From the NCBI GenBank assembly GCA_045430285.1, contig JAILXV010000001.1, forward strand, positions 1 through 64,000: DNA of 64,000 nt, written 5' to 3'. Every line of letters begins with the position of its first letter. Within the stretch, counting starts at the first letter, position 1. Positions 52,478 to 60,611 of the stretch are shown one piece after another. Source of the stretch: Agarilytica sp045430285 (lineage in GTDB: Bacteria > Pseudomonadota > Gammaproteobacteria > Pseudomonadales > Cellvibrionaceae). Made by a program: the position numbers and the translations under genes. Below the pieces are notes generated by a model. It was given only the letters and a program-made list of their open reading frames with translations. It had not been told where the DNA came from and made no database searches.

Positions 52478-53248
52478 CTAAAGCGACGTCAGGCGCTCAG
52501 TGTATGAATCTTTTAGGTGGCGCGTAAGATGCCGAGATTGCAAGCTAGAAGGCTGAGTTGTATCGATACAGTGAGTGATTTCCATTGCGTCCGTTACAAC
52601 GATTCGAAAATGAGGGGGTGAGTTTGGAACTTGATACCACTTTTCATTTTTTCGTAAGGTGATGGGCAAACAGTCAATTAAAACGGGTCTTATGGGGCAT
52701 TGCGCTCGCAGCGCTATATTTGCTGCGCCACGTTTGAATTTTAGGTCACCAAAATTAAGCGTACGGGTACCCTCAGGAAAAATAATGAGGGTTTGTCCTT
52801 CTTTGATAATATTTGCGGCTCTATTGACAAGGTCGTCGCCATCTTCACTATTGGGAATGTAGCCGGCTAAAGACAGTACGCCTACAGTAAACGGGTTTTT
52901 GAATAATGCCGCTTTGACAATACAATTTGTATTGGGCATGACAGACAGAAGAAACACCACGTCCAACAGTGTTGGGTGGTTCGCGATGACGAGCTGATGG
53001 CCGTTTTTGAGTACGTCGATATTTTCAAATTCGAAGGATAATAAGCCTAGAAATCGCATCATCCTGATATAAACCCATGTCGAAGCCCATACGGTTCGGC
53101 GTGTGATGTGCTGCTTCACACGTTTGTTGACGGGGAGCGGATACAAAAGAAGAAGCATGAGCAACGCAATAACGCATGCGCCAAGGCCAAACACAGCAAA
53201 GCTAAACCCCGTGCCCAAAATACGCCAATACTTGTAAATAGTGTGCAC
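52478..53248 (-). CDS. 1-acylglycerol-3-phosphate acyltransferase-like protein
   Basis: A 256-aa PlsC-family acyltransferase. The HX4D motif is His91-Asp96 (VIANHPTLLDVV) and FPEGTRT is at 157-163. An N-terminal membrane segment covers residues 12-38. It may attach the polyene to a lipid, as proposed for aryl polyenes in general. Confidence 0.9.
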   Translation of the reverse strand: MHTIYKYWRILGTGFSFAVFGLGACVIALLMLLLLYPLPVNKRVKQHITRRTVWASTWVYIRMMRFLGLLSFEFENIDVLKNGHQLVIANHPTLLDVVFLLSVMPNTNCIVKAALFKNPFTVGVLSLAGYIPNSEDGDDLVNRAANIIKEGQTLIIFPEGTRTLNFGDLKFKRGAANIALRAQCPIRPVLIDCLPITLRKNEKWYQVPNSPPHFRIVVTDAMEITHCIDTTQPSSLQSRHLTRHLKDSYTERLTSL

Positions 53249-53270
53249 GGAAGGGGCCTTTTTTAACGTG

Positions 53271-54221
53271 TTATAGCGTTGGTAGCGCGAGCGCTGCTTC
53301 GATTTCGACTAAGAGATTGGCGCGACATATATCGGCTTTAGTATAGGTAATTTCACAGTTTGGGAAGTGCTGTTCCAGCGCTTTTTTTGAAACCTCAAGG
53401 TCTTCTTCGTGGCGGAGATACACACGAATTCCGTTAAATGCGCGGGTGTCTTGATGGATATGTTCAGCGAGGTGATCGATATTGCTGAGTGTGACTTCGA
53501 GTTGTTGGTGTATATCACCAGGCGATTGTGTTTCGTGCCCTAAAATGCTCGCTGTTCCTGAAATAAACGCCCAATGTTCACGTCCAATCTCGACACTTGT
53601 TGCTCGCGCAAATGATGGGCTGCTTGGGCCATATTGCCGAGGGTAGTGATAGGCAGAGCGTTGTTTCGGGTTTTCATAGTGAACCCCGCTTTCTGGCGTT
53701 GCCAGTGCATAGATAACCGCGCCTCGAGAATGGTGGCCCAAGGCTGAGGCTGCGGGAAAAGCATCGGGAAGTATGCCTATTCTATTGAAGGCTTTTAGGC
53801 GGCCAGTGCAGAATTGCTTATAGGCCTCTCTATCGCCTTCCCCGAGATTAATATCTGGGATGAAATTCCACAGGCGGATAGGGTTTGGGTAGCCTGCTTC
53901 AATTAAATGGGACATAAGCGCTATGTAGGCTTTTTCAGCTGAGTCAGTGATGTTGATACAGTCGTCAGGGGAAATCCATATAGCAGAGCATATGAGATCT
54001 TGCGTTTTACTCCAAAGGCAATTGCCGGTTTTGCCACGTACGACTTCGCCGTCGCACTCGATCACTTCTGAAAGATGAGAGGAGAGGGAAGAGAGCCCGC
54101 ATGGAATTGTGCCTGGCTGGGCCGGCGGGCTACAGTCGTGATTGTACGTTACGACGGAAAGGACGTTTGGCTTTCCTAGCAGAGTGTTGGGTGCTTCTGA
54201 GGAGTAGTATTGGCGAAACAT
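53271..54221 (-). CDS. Chorismatase, XanB2/Hyg5 type
   Basis: A 316-aa chorismatase of the FkbO/Hyg5/XanB2 family, which cleaves chorismate to pyruvate and a hydroxybenzoate. Characteristic segments are PIRLWNFIPDINLGEGDREA, YKQFCTGRLKAF, SALGHHSRGAVIYALA and SPSFARAT. The C-terminal motif DICRANLLVEIE places Cys299 seven residues before Glu306, as in Hyg5-type enzymes that give 3-hydroxybenzoate. In xanthomonadin synthesis XanB2 supplies the aryl starter; the position at the head of the minus-strand operon fits this. Product (3-HBA, 4-HBA or both) is inferred. Confidence 0.9.
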   Translation of the reverse strand: MFRQYYSSEAPNTLLGKPNVLSVVTYNHDCSPPAQPGTIPCGLSSLSSHLSEVIECDGEVVRGKTGNCLWSKTQDLICSAIWISPDDCINITDSAEKAYIALMSHLIEAGYPNPIRLWNFIPDINLGEGDREAYKQFCTGRLKAFNRIGILPDAFPAASALGHHSRGAVIYALATPESGVHYENPKQRSAYHYPRQYGPSSPSFARATSVEIGREHWAFISGTASILGHETQSPGDIHQQLEVTLSNIDHLAEHIHQDTRAFNGIRVYLRHEEDLEVSKKALEQHFPNCEITYTKADICRANLLVEIEAALALPTL

Positions 54222-54576
54222 TCCTGATTACGCAAAGTTAGGATGGCTAAGATCGTAAAACAGGCGCGATTCTATACAAAAAATGCTGAGATGTTAAGAG
54301 ATCAATATTTTCTACCTGATTATTGCTGATGCCAAATATTAAGAGGTATCAAAACATCTCTGTTGGTATTCGAGCGCTATTGACGGGTGATTTTCGAACG
54401 TAAAGTAGTTAAACTCTGCGCCACCGCGGAAGCCTCCTCAGGATGAGATCGGGTATCGAAGATATGGCATTGGTAGCCAGTGACCGATCTTTTTTCTTGG
54501 CTGTATAAAGGCTTTTACGTGACACTTTTCAATAACCGTTGAGTGTTAAGAATAACCATCATTGCAGGGGAAATGC
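54222..54576. other. Divergent intergenic region between chorismatase and ACP 1
   Basis: No gene is supported in this 355-bp stretch. It should hold promoters for both arms of the cluster. A TATAAA lies at about 54507 (plus) without a good -35. A nested inverted repeat (54288-54360) is listed separately. Confidence 0.5.
54288..54360. repeat. Nested inverted repeat in the divergent promoter region
   Basis: Outer arms GAGATGTT (54288-54295) and AACATCTC (54353-54360) enclose inner arms AATATTT (54304-54310) and AAATATT (54334-54340). The pairing centre is shared, so a cruciform or long hairpin, or a bipartite operator, is possible. Confidence 0.45.
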
Positions 54577-54843
54577 ATGTCGGAACAAACACCAGCGCAG
54601 CGGGAAATGGCCGAGCTGCTCGTTGAGGCGCTAAATTTAGAAGATGTGAGTGCAGCGGATATCGATCCGTCTGAATCACTTTTTGGTGATGGCTTAGGAC
54701 TGGATTCTATTGACGCACTTGAGATAGCACTTGCGATCTCTCAGAAATACGGCGTTCAAATGCAGGCTGAAGACGAAAATACCCGAAACGCTTTTGCAAC
54801 CTTGGCTTCTTTGGCTGAATTTGTTGAAAAAAATAGCCCTTAA
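54577..54843 (+). CDS. Acyl carrier protein 1 (XanC-like)
   Basis: An 88-aa ACP with Ser44 in GLGLDSIDALEIALAI. The ATG at 54577 follows AGGGG by 6 nt. It lies directly upstream of the aryl AMP-ligase, so it probably receives the hydroxybenzoyl starter, as XanC does in Xanthomonas. Confidence 0.9.
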   Translation: MSEQTPAQREMAELLVEALNLEDVSAADIDPSESLFGDGLGLDSIDALEIALAISQKYGVQMQAEDENTRNAFATLASLAEFVEKNSP

Positions 54844-54882
54844 CTTAGCTAAATAGATACATCATTTGATACGGTTTTATCG

Positions 54883-56283
54883 TTGAAAAATTCGATTAAA
54901 TCCTCCTCATGTTCCGTTTCTGCACCACTGGTGCGACGGCATTTAGATGACCCCATTGCTTTTGTTCGTACTGCGCTTCCTGCTCTTGGTGGCGTACTAG
55001 GAACTATTAGCGTTAAGTGTTTTATCGCTCATGTGCAATCGTTGGCTTCGAATTTGCCGAGTGACAAAAAGTTCGCGCTTAATCTTTGTCAAAATAGATA
55101 TCTATTTCTTGTCGCATTTTGTGCTGTGCAGGTAAAAGCCCAGAGTAATTTGTTACCACCAAATAAAACAATCGCGACACAGTGTTCATTAGCTGACCGG
55201 TACGACGGCGTATATGTTGTTCATGATGGGGTTGATGTTGGGCCGAGTATTGATGACGTCGATGTTAATAAGCTCGTCTTATCGTCCACTTATACGGAAG
55301 TATTAAGGGACATTCCTCTAGACTTTTTGTCCGCTATAACATTTACATCGGGTTCAACGGGTGAGTCATCTCCAAGCCTCAAATATTGGCAGACCTTTGT
55401 CGAAAGCTGTGAAATAAATGCGCAGTATATGTTACCTGATGGAGAGGGTGTGTTTTACATGTTGGCCACTGTGCCAGGGCAACATATGTGGGGGATGGAA
55501 ACGTCAATTCTTTTACCGTTGATGTATCGTGTGTGTATTTGTGATGCGCAGCCGTTGTTTCCCCAAGATATCCTGAATATTTTGGGAGCTTTGGAGACGC
55601 CGCGAATATTGGTCTCTACGCCAGTCCATTTAAGGTCAATGGTTATGAGTGGCCTTTCTTTTCCGAGCGTTTCACGGGTTTTGTGTGCAACGGCACCCTT
55701 GGCTCAGGCATTAGCGGCTGACGTGGAAGACGTATTTGGTGGTACGTTGGCTGAGGTTTATGGTTGTAGCGAAGTGGGGTCTATGGCATGTCGAACGACA
55801 TCAGAATCCGATGTGTGGACGTTATTTTCTGGCATTACCTTCGATTTAATCGATGGTCAAACAAATGCTAGCGCAGCGCATTTACCCGTGTCCGTCGTAT
55901 TAAGCGATAAACTAACTATGCTTGCTCCTAATACGTTTCAATTACTGGGGCGTAGTGAGGATATGATCGAGATCGGGGGGAAGCGTGGTTCATTGCTTGA
56001 GATGAATAAGATTTTACTTGCTATGCCTTCAATTGTTGATGGGGCGGTATTTATTCCAGATAACAATGCAGGATTGAATCGTGTTGCTTCGATTATTGTT
56101 TTGGCTGCGGGCACCTGTAAAAGCGATGTGCTTGACGGGTTTCGTGCTGTACTTGACCCCGTTTTTATTCCTCGCCCGTTGTATATTGTCGAGGCGCTGC
56201 CTAGGGAGGAAAGTGGAAAATTATCTCGGAAAAAATTATTGAGCCTCTATGAGGCGTGCAAGAAAAAAAATCTCAAGCGTTGA
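54883..56283 (+). CDS. Aryl AMP-ligase (XanA2-like hydroxybenzoate:ACP ligase)
   Basis: A 466-aa ANL-superfamily enzyme, shorter than usual acyl-CoA synthetases. Motifs: TFTSGSTGESSPSLK (153-167), YGCSEVGSMA, LGRSEDMIEIGGKRG and the catalytic Lys446 in EESGKLSRKK. It would activate a hydroxybenzoate and load ACP 1. The start is uncertain: TTG at 54883 lacks a Shine-Dalgarno site and a GTG at 54931 is possible. Confidence 0.87.
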   Translation: MKNSIKSSSCSVSAPLVRRHLDDPIAFVRTALPALGGVLGTISVKCFIAHVQSLASNLPSDKKFALNLCQNRYLFLVAFCAVQVKAQSNLLPPNKTIATQCSLADRYDGVYVVHDGVDVGPSIDDVDVNKLVLSSTYTEVLRDIPLDFLSAITFTSGSTGESSPSLKYWQTFVESCEINAQYMLPDGEGVFYMLATVPGQHMWGMETSILLPLMYRVCICDAQPLFPQDILNILGALETPRILVSTPVHLRSMVMSGLSFPSVSRVLCATAPLAQALAADVEDVFGGTLAEVYGCSEVGSMACRTTSESDVWTLFSGITFDLIDGQTNASAAHLPVSVVLSDKLTMLAPNTFQLLGRSEDMIEIGGKRGSLLEMNKILLAMPSIVDGAVFIPDNNAGLNRVASIIVLAAGTCKSDVLDGFRAVLDPVFIPRPLYIVEALPREESGKLSRKKLLSLYEACKKKNLKR

Positions 56284-56309
56284 AAATACCCTTGTATTCG
56301 TTTTTCTCG

Positions 56310-57911
56310 CTAAGCCTCTGCCAATATTTTTTCTCGGTAGTTTCCGAGTAGTTCACGCTCTTCACTTGATATTTGTTCGTTAGCAGATTCACTTAGCATG
56401 TCTTTTGTATGAGCCGCTATTTTTTCGAGCATAGATATATTGTTTTTTAGATCGGCTTCCGTATTTTTTATATTCTCACTCATAAGCACCTGATTAAAAT
56501 GTTGTAAGCATGGGATCTGGTATTGATCCATGAATACGCCCCTATTCGGAAGTGCTTGTCTTTTTTTAGCGCGTTGACGAAAGATCGCCTGAACTTCTTT
56601 GTTTAGATCTTGTGCATTCTGTAATATTGGGTTCAGTTTGCGCATAAGATTTAGGTCGGTGAGGGCGTTGCGAAAAAATAGTAGCGATAGTACACCCCAA
56701 TAATAAGAATAATCCCACAGTAATTTAAGCCCCATCATTTGACGATCGCCAAAACCACCATATTGCTCAACGTAGAGGGAGAGCGTGTTGTTGTAGATCG
56801 AGAAGTATAGTTTTTCATAGAGCGCTCTTTGAAAACGCGTATCTTCTCCTTTTAAGTTAGATTGGATTAATTCGCTAATAAAATTATTGTTAATCGCGAT
56901 AAAATCACTTCCTGGAGAATAGAAAGGGTCAGCGAACAGACCTGCTTCCCCTGTAATTGCCCAGCCATCATCACTCATGAGTTGTTTGCAGTCGTATGAA
57001 TAATCTCTTAAGAGAACAAAATCTAAAAAAGATGCGCCCTCAATTGCTTCTGCGCAGCGTTTTTGGTGTTTGTGCAACCATTCCATAGCGGTTTCTTGGG
57101 ATTCAATACCACTTTCGTGGAGTGTTTGATCATCCATGACGATACCAATGCTAGTAACGCCCGAGGCTAAAGGAATAACCCAAACCCAATAGCCAGGCCC
57201 AACTAAATGGTTGGTGCTTAGCCAGCGACGGCTTTCGGGTGTGCAGCGGCTGCGCCAATCATCGCTATTACTCCAACTGTCTATTTCGATACGTTTATCA
57301 ATACGAAACCATGCTGCGTTCGCATTGTGATCATTGGTTTTAGCGAGGTTTAATTTCTGTTTTATAAAAGCACGACGTCCTGATGCATCGACTAGCCAAG
57401 GAGATTCAAACTGTATCTTTTCGGGACTGTTTACATTGTTTGTTTCGAACGTTACGTTGTGCTTGTTCTTTCCTAGCTCAAAGGTGGTGATATCCGCATT
57501 GTCGTATAGCGTAACTCCCATAGACCGAATCGTTTTTGCCAGGTGATTTTCTATATCACCACGATCGATTTGATAGGTCGGGATTCCAAATACTTGGCTG
57601 GCCCCTAATTCGTCTTGCATAGAAAAATCATTGTCGGGCTTGCCAAAGAACATACGAATACCAAATTTTTTCAGATGATCTTTGGTTAGGTGCTCTTTTA
57701 ACCCTAGGTGGTGGCTTAAATAACGAGACCCAATTTCTACAGTGGATTCGCCCACCTTAGCAATGGCTCTTGGTAATGGAAACTGCCGTTTTTCAATGAC
57801 GATTATTTTGAGCTCCGGAGAACCCGATTTCATTTGATAAGCGAGACCGAGGCCAGCGAGGCCGCCGCCTATAATGATGACATCAACTTTATGATTGGTG
57901 AGCGGGCTCAA
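56310..57911 (-). CDS. Flavin-dependent halogenase-like protein
   Basis: A 533-aa FAD enzyme of the tryptophan-halogenase family. The FAD loop is IIIGGGLAGLGLAYQM (residues 12-27). The halogenase motif WxWxIP is WVWVIP (242-247). Lys82, in HLKKFGIRMFF, aligns by eye with the catalytic Lys of PrnA/RebH. Xanthomonadins are brominated, so this gene may halogenate the aryl head or polyene (inference). It starts at TTG with GGAG 7 nt upstream and overlaps the CLF by 23 bp. Confidence 0.85.
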   Translation of the reverse strand: MSPLTNHKVDVIIIGGGLAGLGLAYQMKSGSPELKIIVIEKRQFPLPRAIAKVGESTVEIGSRYLSHHLGLKEHLTKDHLKKFGIRMFFGKPDNDFSMQDELGASQVFGIPTYQIDRGDIENHLAKTIRSMGVTLYDNADITTFELGKNKHNVTFETNNVNSPEKIQFESPWLVDASGRRAFIKQKLNLAKTNDHNANAAWFRIDKRIEIDSWSNSDDWRSRCTPESRRWLSTNHLVGPGYWVWVIPLASGVTSIGIVMDDQTLHESGIESQETAMEWLHKHQKRCAEAIEGASFLDFVLLRDYSYDCKQLMSDDGWAITGEAGLFADPFYSPGSDFIAINNNFISELIQSNLKGEDTRFQRALYEKLYFSIYNNTLSLYVEQYGGFGDRQMMGLKLLWDYSYYWGVLSLLFFRNALTDLNLMRKLNPILQNAQDLNKEVQAIFRQRAKKRQALPNRGVFMDQYQIPCLQHFNQVLMSENIKNTEADLKNNISMLEKIAAHTKDMLSESANEQISSEERELLGNYREKILAEA

Positions 57912-58737
57912 TTGATAGCTCCAACGATGTTGTCTGACTCAACGGGGTCGATGTTGAGATCGGGGTTGAATGGGCGGTATTCATTTCTGTTAGTGCTTCG
58001 AACAAAAACAGTATTTTGGCTGCAGGATTGTGCTCATAGAGAGGTTGTAGTGCAGCGCTTTTTATAGGGCTGTGCTCTGACTTACTGCCGCGAATCTTCA
58101 TATTCATATTGACGATTGTTTTTGGCGTTTCCATGGTTGCTGGCGCGAGAACTATAGATGCGGAAAAAGGTAAATCGTTTTCAAAAATTTCTCTATAAAC
58201 TTTATGCGCTTTAGTGTCAAACAGACTAATTAACACGGGTTCGTTTTGTTGTATGCATTGGCTGGCTGCTTCCAAAAGCGCGAGTCCGGCGGTTTCATGG
58301 TAAGCGGCAATAGAGTTAGCTGATTTCATGGACTGAGTGCTAATGGTCCAATAGCCTGCCGCAGCATTGTGAACAGAGTTATGGAATTTTGTTGGTGATA
58401 ATTGTTTTAGCTCTGTTGTGAGCACCCTGCACATATAGTCGGTGATTTCGGTATCACCGAGTCCGGAGCCAAACACGCAAGCGAGTTCTTTTGGCGCAAT
58501 GCCACTGTCTTGAGTTGCCTGCCAAGACGTTTCTACGGCTATTTTAACCGGTAGCGGAGAGCGTCTTCGCTCGTTCGCAGGAATAATACCTGGCTTGGGG
58601 GTAATTGCGGCGGGCAGATCTGAATTGCGTTTTTCATTCAGACGGTCCGTGAGTTCAGACCAGTTGTTGAACCCTGGACCCCAAGCGCCGATACCCACTA
58701 TTTTACAGCGAAGCGTTGTATGATTTTGAGCATTCAT
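57889..58737 (-). CDS. Ketosynthase chain-length-factor-like protein (ApeC-like)
   Basis: A 282-aa N-terminal ketoacyl-synthase-fold protein without a catalytic Cys: the usual TACS position reads FHNSVHNAAAGYWTI. It matches the ApeC type of chain-length factor that pairs with a true KS. Its gene overlaps the KS gene by 4 bp, implying a fixed heterodimer. Confidence 0.88.
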   Translation of the reverse strand: MNAQNHTTLRCKIVGIGAWGPGFNNWSELTDRLNEKRNSDLPAAITPKPGIIPANERRRSPLPVKIAVETSWQATQDSGIAPKELACVFGSGLGDTEITDYMCRVLTTELKQLSPTKFHNSVHNAAAGYWTISTQSMKSANSIAAYHETAGLALLEAASQCIQQNEPVLISLFDTKAHKVYREIFENDLPFSASIVLAPATMETPKTIVNMNMKIRGSKSEHSPIKSAALQPLYEHNPAAKILFLFEALTEMNTAHSTPISTSTPLSQTTSLELSIEPAHQS

Positions 58738-59933
58738 ACATTCACCTCACTGAAGACTAAACAACAATTGTTACCGCCAAACCCAAAGGAGTTGGACATG
58801 ACGTGTTTTAGCCTAGCCTCTTGGTTTTTAGCTGTTAGTTGTATGGGAATTTCGGCGTCCACTTTGTTTAAGTTGAGTGTTCCAGGGATTAATCCAGTGT
58901 TCAGTGCATCTAATGCAATAATGGATTCCATAATTCCGGCTGCACCAAGGGTGTGCCCCATCCAGCCTTTTGTTGAACTGGAAACAGTTTTTGAGCAGAA
59001 CATTTTGCCGATGAGGTTACCTTCGATATGGTCGTTGGCTTTGCTTGCAGTGCCGTGCAGATTAATGTATCCAATATCCTGAGCGGACAGATTTGAGCGG
59101 TTTAATGCTTGCTCGATGGCCAAGCGTGCGCCGAGCCCTTCTGGATGGGGGTGGGACATATGATGTGCATCAGAACTTTCGCCATATCCGCTTAGTTTAA
59201 TGTTTGAATGCTTGGCGACGTCTGTTTGTCGAGCAAGCACTGCGAACCCCGCTGCTTCCCCTAGGTTTATGCCGTCCCGCTCTTCATCGAATGGGCGGCA
59301 ACGATTTTCAGATACCAGTTGTAAGGAATGAAAGCCGTGCAGCACACTTAGGCATAGGGTATCTGCGCCGCCCACGACAACCGCATCAACCAGGTTTAGT
59401 TGGAGCCATCTGGCAGCTGTCGCAAAAACTTTTGCTGAAGATGAGCAAGCAGTATTTATAGTGATGGACGGTCCGTCTAAGCCGCAAAACTCAGCAACAT
59501 AAAGTGCAGGGGCATGAGGGTTGAGCACCCATTCTTGATTGAATTCTTTCGGGAGTCGTTCGCTTTCCCCTAATTGTTGGTATGCAGTTTCAGCTCTGTC
59601 GATACTAGAGGTACTTGACCCCATAACAACACCGATGCGATCGCTCGCAAATTGCGTCTTAAGTGCGTTTACGGTTTTCAGAAAGTGCCCCTGCTCTAAC
59701 CCTAGACGAATAAGTGCGTTATTTCTGCTTTGCCATTGAGCGTTAGACTCATCCCAATTTACGTCTTCTAAACCTGGTACTCGACCAATCCATGTCTGTA
59801 AATCGGAGTCTGGGATATCGTTTTTCCTTAAACCACTCTTCTGTCCTTTAAGTGCATTGCGCAGCGCGTCAAGCCCCGTCCCAGCGGCGCATGTCGCCTC
59901 GTAATCCACGATAACAATATCTGAAGCATTCAC
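58734..59933 (-). CDS. Beta-ketoacyl-ACP synthase (ApeO-like)
   Basis: A 399-aa ketosynthase with Cys163 (INTACSSSAKVFATA), His293 (NLHGTASKAND) and His327 (GWMGHTLGAAG). It precedes the CLF with a 4-bp overlap, so the two likely form the elongating KS:CLF pair. It heads the rightmost minus-strand operon of the cluster (KS-CLF-halogenase). Confidence 0.92.
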   Translation of the reverse strand: MNASDIVIVDYEATCAAGTGLDALRNALKGQKSGLRKNDIPDSDLQTWIGRVPGLEDVNWDESNAQWQSRNNALIRLGLEQGHFLKTVNALKTQFASDRIGVVMGSSTSSIDRAETAYQQLGESERLPKEFNQEWVLNPHAPALYVAEFCGLDGPSITINTACSSSAKVFATAARWLQLNLVDAVVVGGADTLCLSVLHGFHSLQLVSENRCRPFDEERDGINLGEAAGFAVLARQTDVAKHSNIKLSGYGESSDAHHMSHPHPEGLGARLAIEQALNRSNLSAQDIGYINLHGTASKANDHIEGNLIGKMFCSKTVSSSTKGWMGHTLGAAGIMESIIALDALNTGLIPGTLNLNKVDAEIPIQLTAKNQEARLKHVMSNSFGFGGNNCCLVFSEVNV

Positions 59934-59967
59934 TGCTTATTCTTCTCTATGTTGTGTTCAGCGCGCG

Positions 59968-59996
59968 ATTATAGTGGGATTCTCGGGGGTGGTCTA
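59968..59996 (-). promoter_or_regulatory. Promoter of the KS-CLF-halogenase operon
   Basis: On the minus strand TAGACC (59996-59991), a 17-bp spacer and TATAAT (59973-59968), followed by CGCGCGC. The 13-mer TATAATCGCGCGC is identical to the one at 52430-52442. Confidence 0.65.
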
Positions 59997-60158
59997 ATGC
60001 CTGCGGTGATATGTTTGGTTTTAATAAGTTTATATTTGGAGCGCTATACCCAGAGCTCTAACCAGGCATTGCTGTACGTTTTGGAAGCTAAGCGGTGAGG
60101 GTGATGAGCGGGTCGTTCAGTTGCGGTAACCCGTTTAGAGAGGATGAATTTCAGACAT

Positions 60159-60186
60159 AAAAAAACCGACAATAGTCGGTTTTTTT
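60159..60186 (-). terminator. Terminator of rpsT
   Basis: Six A plus ACCGAC pair with GTCGGT plus six T across an AATA loop, 17 bp after the rpsT stop. The symmetry makes it bidirectional. Confidence 0.9.
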
Positions 60187-60202
60187 AGAACTGCCTTCGG
60201 GC

Positions 60203-60469
60203 TTAAGCGGCTAAGGCTTTAACCTGGGCGTTCAAGCGGCTCTTATGACGAGCAGCCTTGTTCTTGTGAAGAATGCCTTTGTCGGCCATACGGTCGAGAA
60301 CAGGAACTGCTTCGTTATATGCTGTTTTAGCTGTTTCAGCGTCACCTGCTTCGATTGCTGCAACTACTTTTTTAAGATAGGTGCGAACCATGGAGCGCAG
60401 GCTAGCGTTGTGTATGCGTGCTTTGTCGTTTTGACGAGCGCGCTTTTTCGCTTGAGGGGAATTTGCCAC
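60203..60469 (-). CDS. rpsT: 30S ribosomal protein S20
   Basis: S20 (88 aa) starts MANSPQAKKRARQNDKARIH. The start codon is GTG preceded by AGGAG; E. coli rpsT also uses a weak start (UUG), tied to its autoregulation. The gene stands alone, next to the right border of the cluster. Confidence 0.97.
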   Translation of the reverse strand: MANSPQAKKRARQNDKARIHNASLRSMVRTYLKKVVAAIEAGDAETAKTAYNEAVPVLDRMADKGILHKNKAARHKSRLNAQVKALAA

Positions 60470-60611
60470 AGTGTGTTGCTCCTACTGAATTTTTTAGTGT
60501 TAAAACGTATAAATTTGGTCAATTGGCCCAGGATTTTTGGTTTGAGCGAATTAAGGACGCGGTATTATGCGGTTTTGGCCAGCCATGTCAAGGTTTGTGT
60601 GGGCTGAAGCT

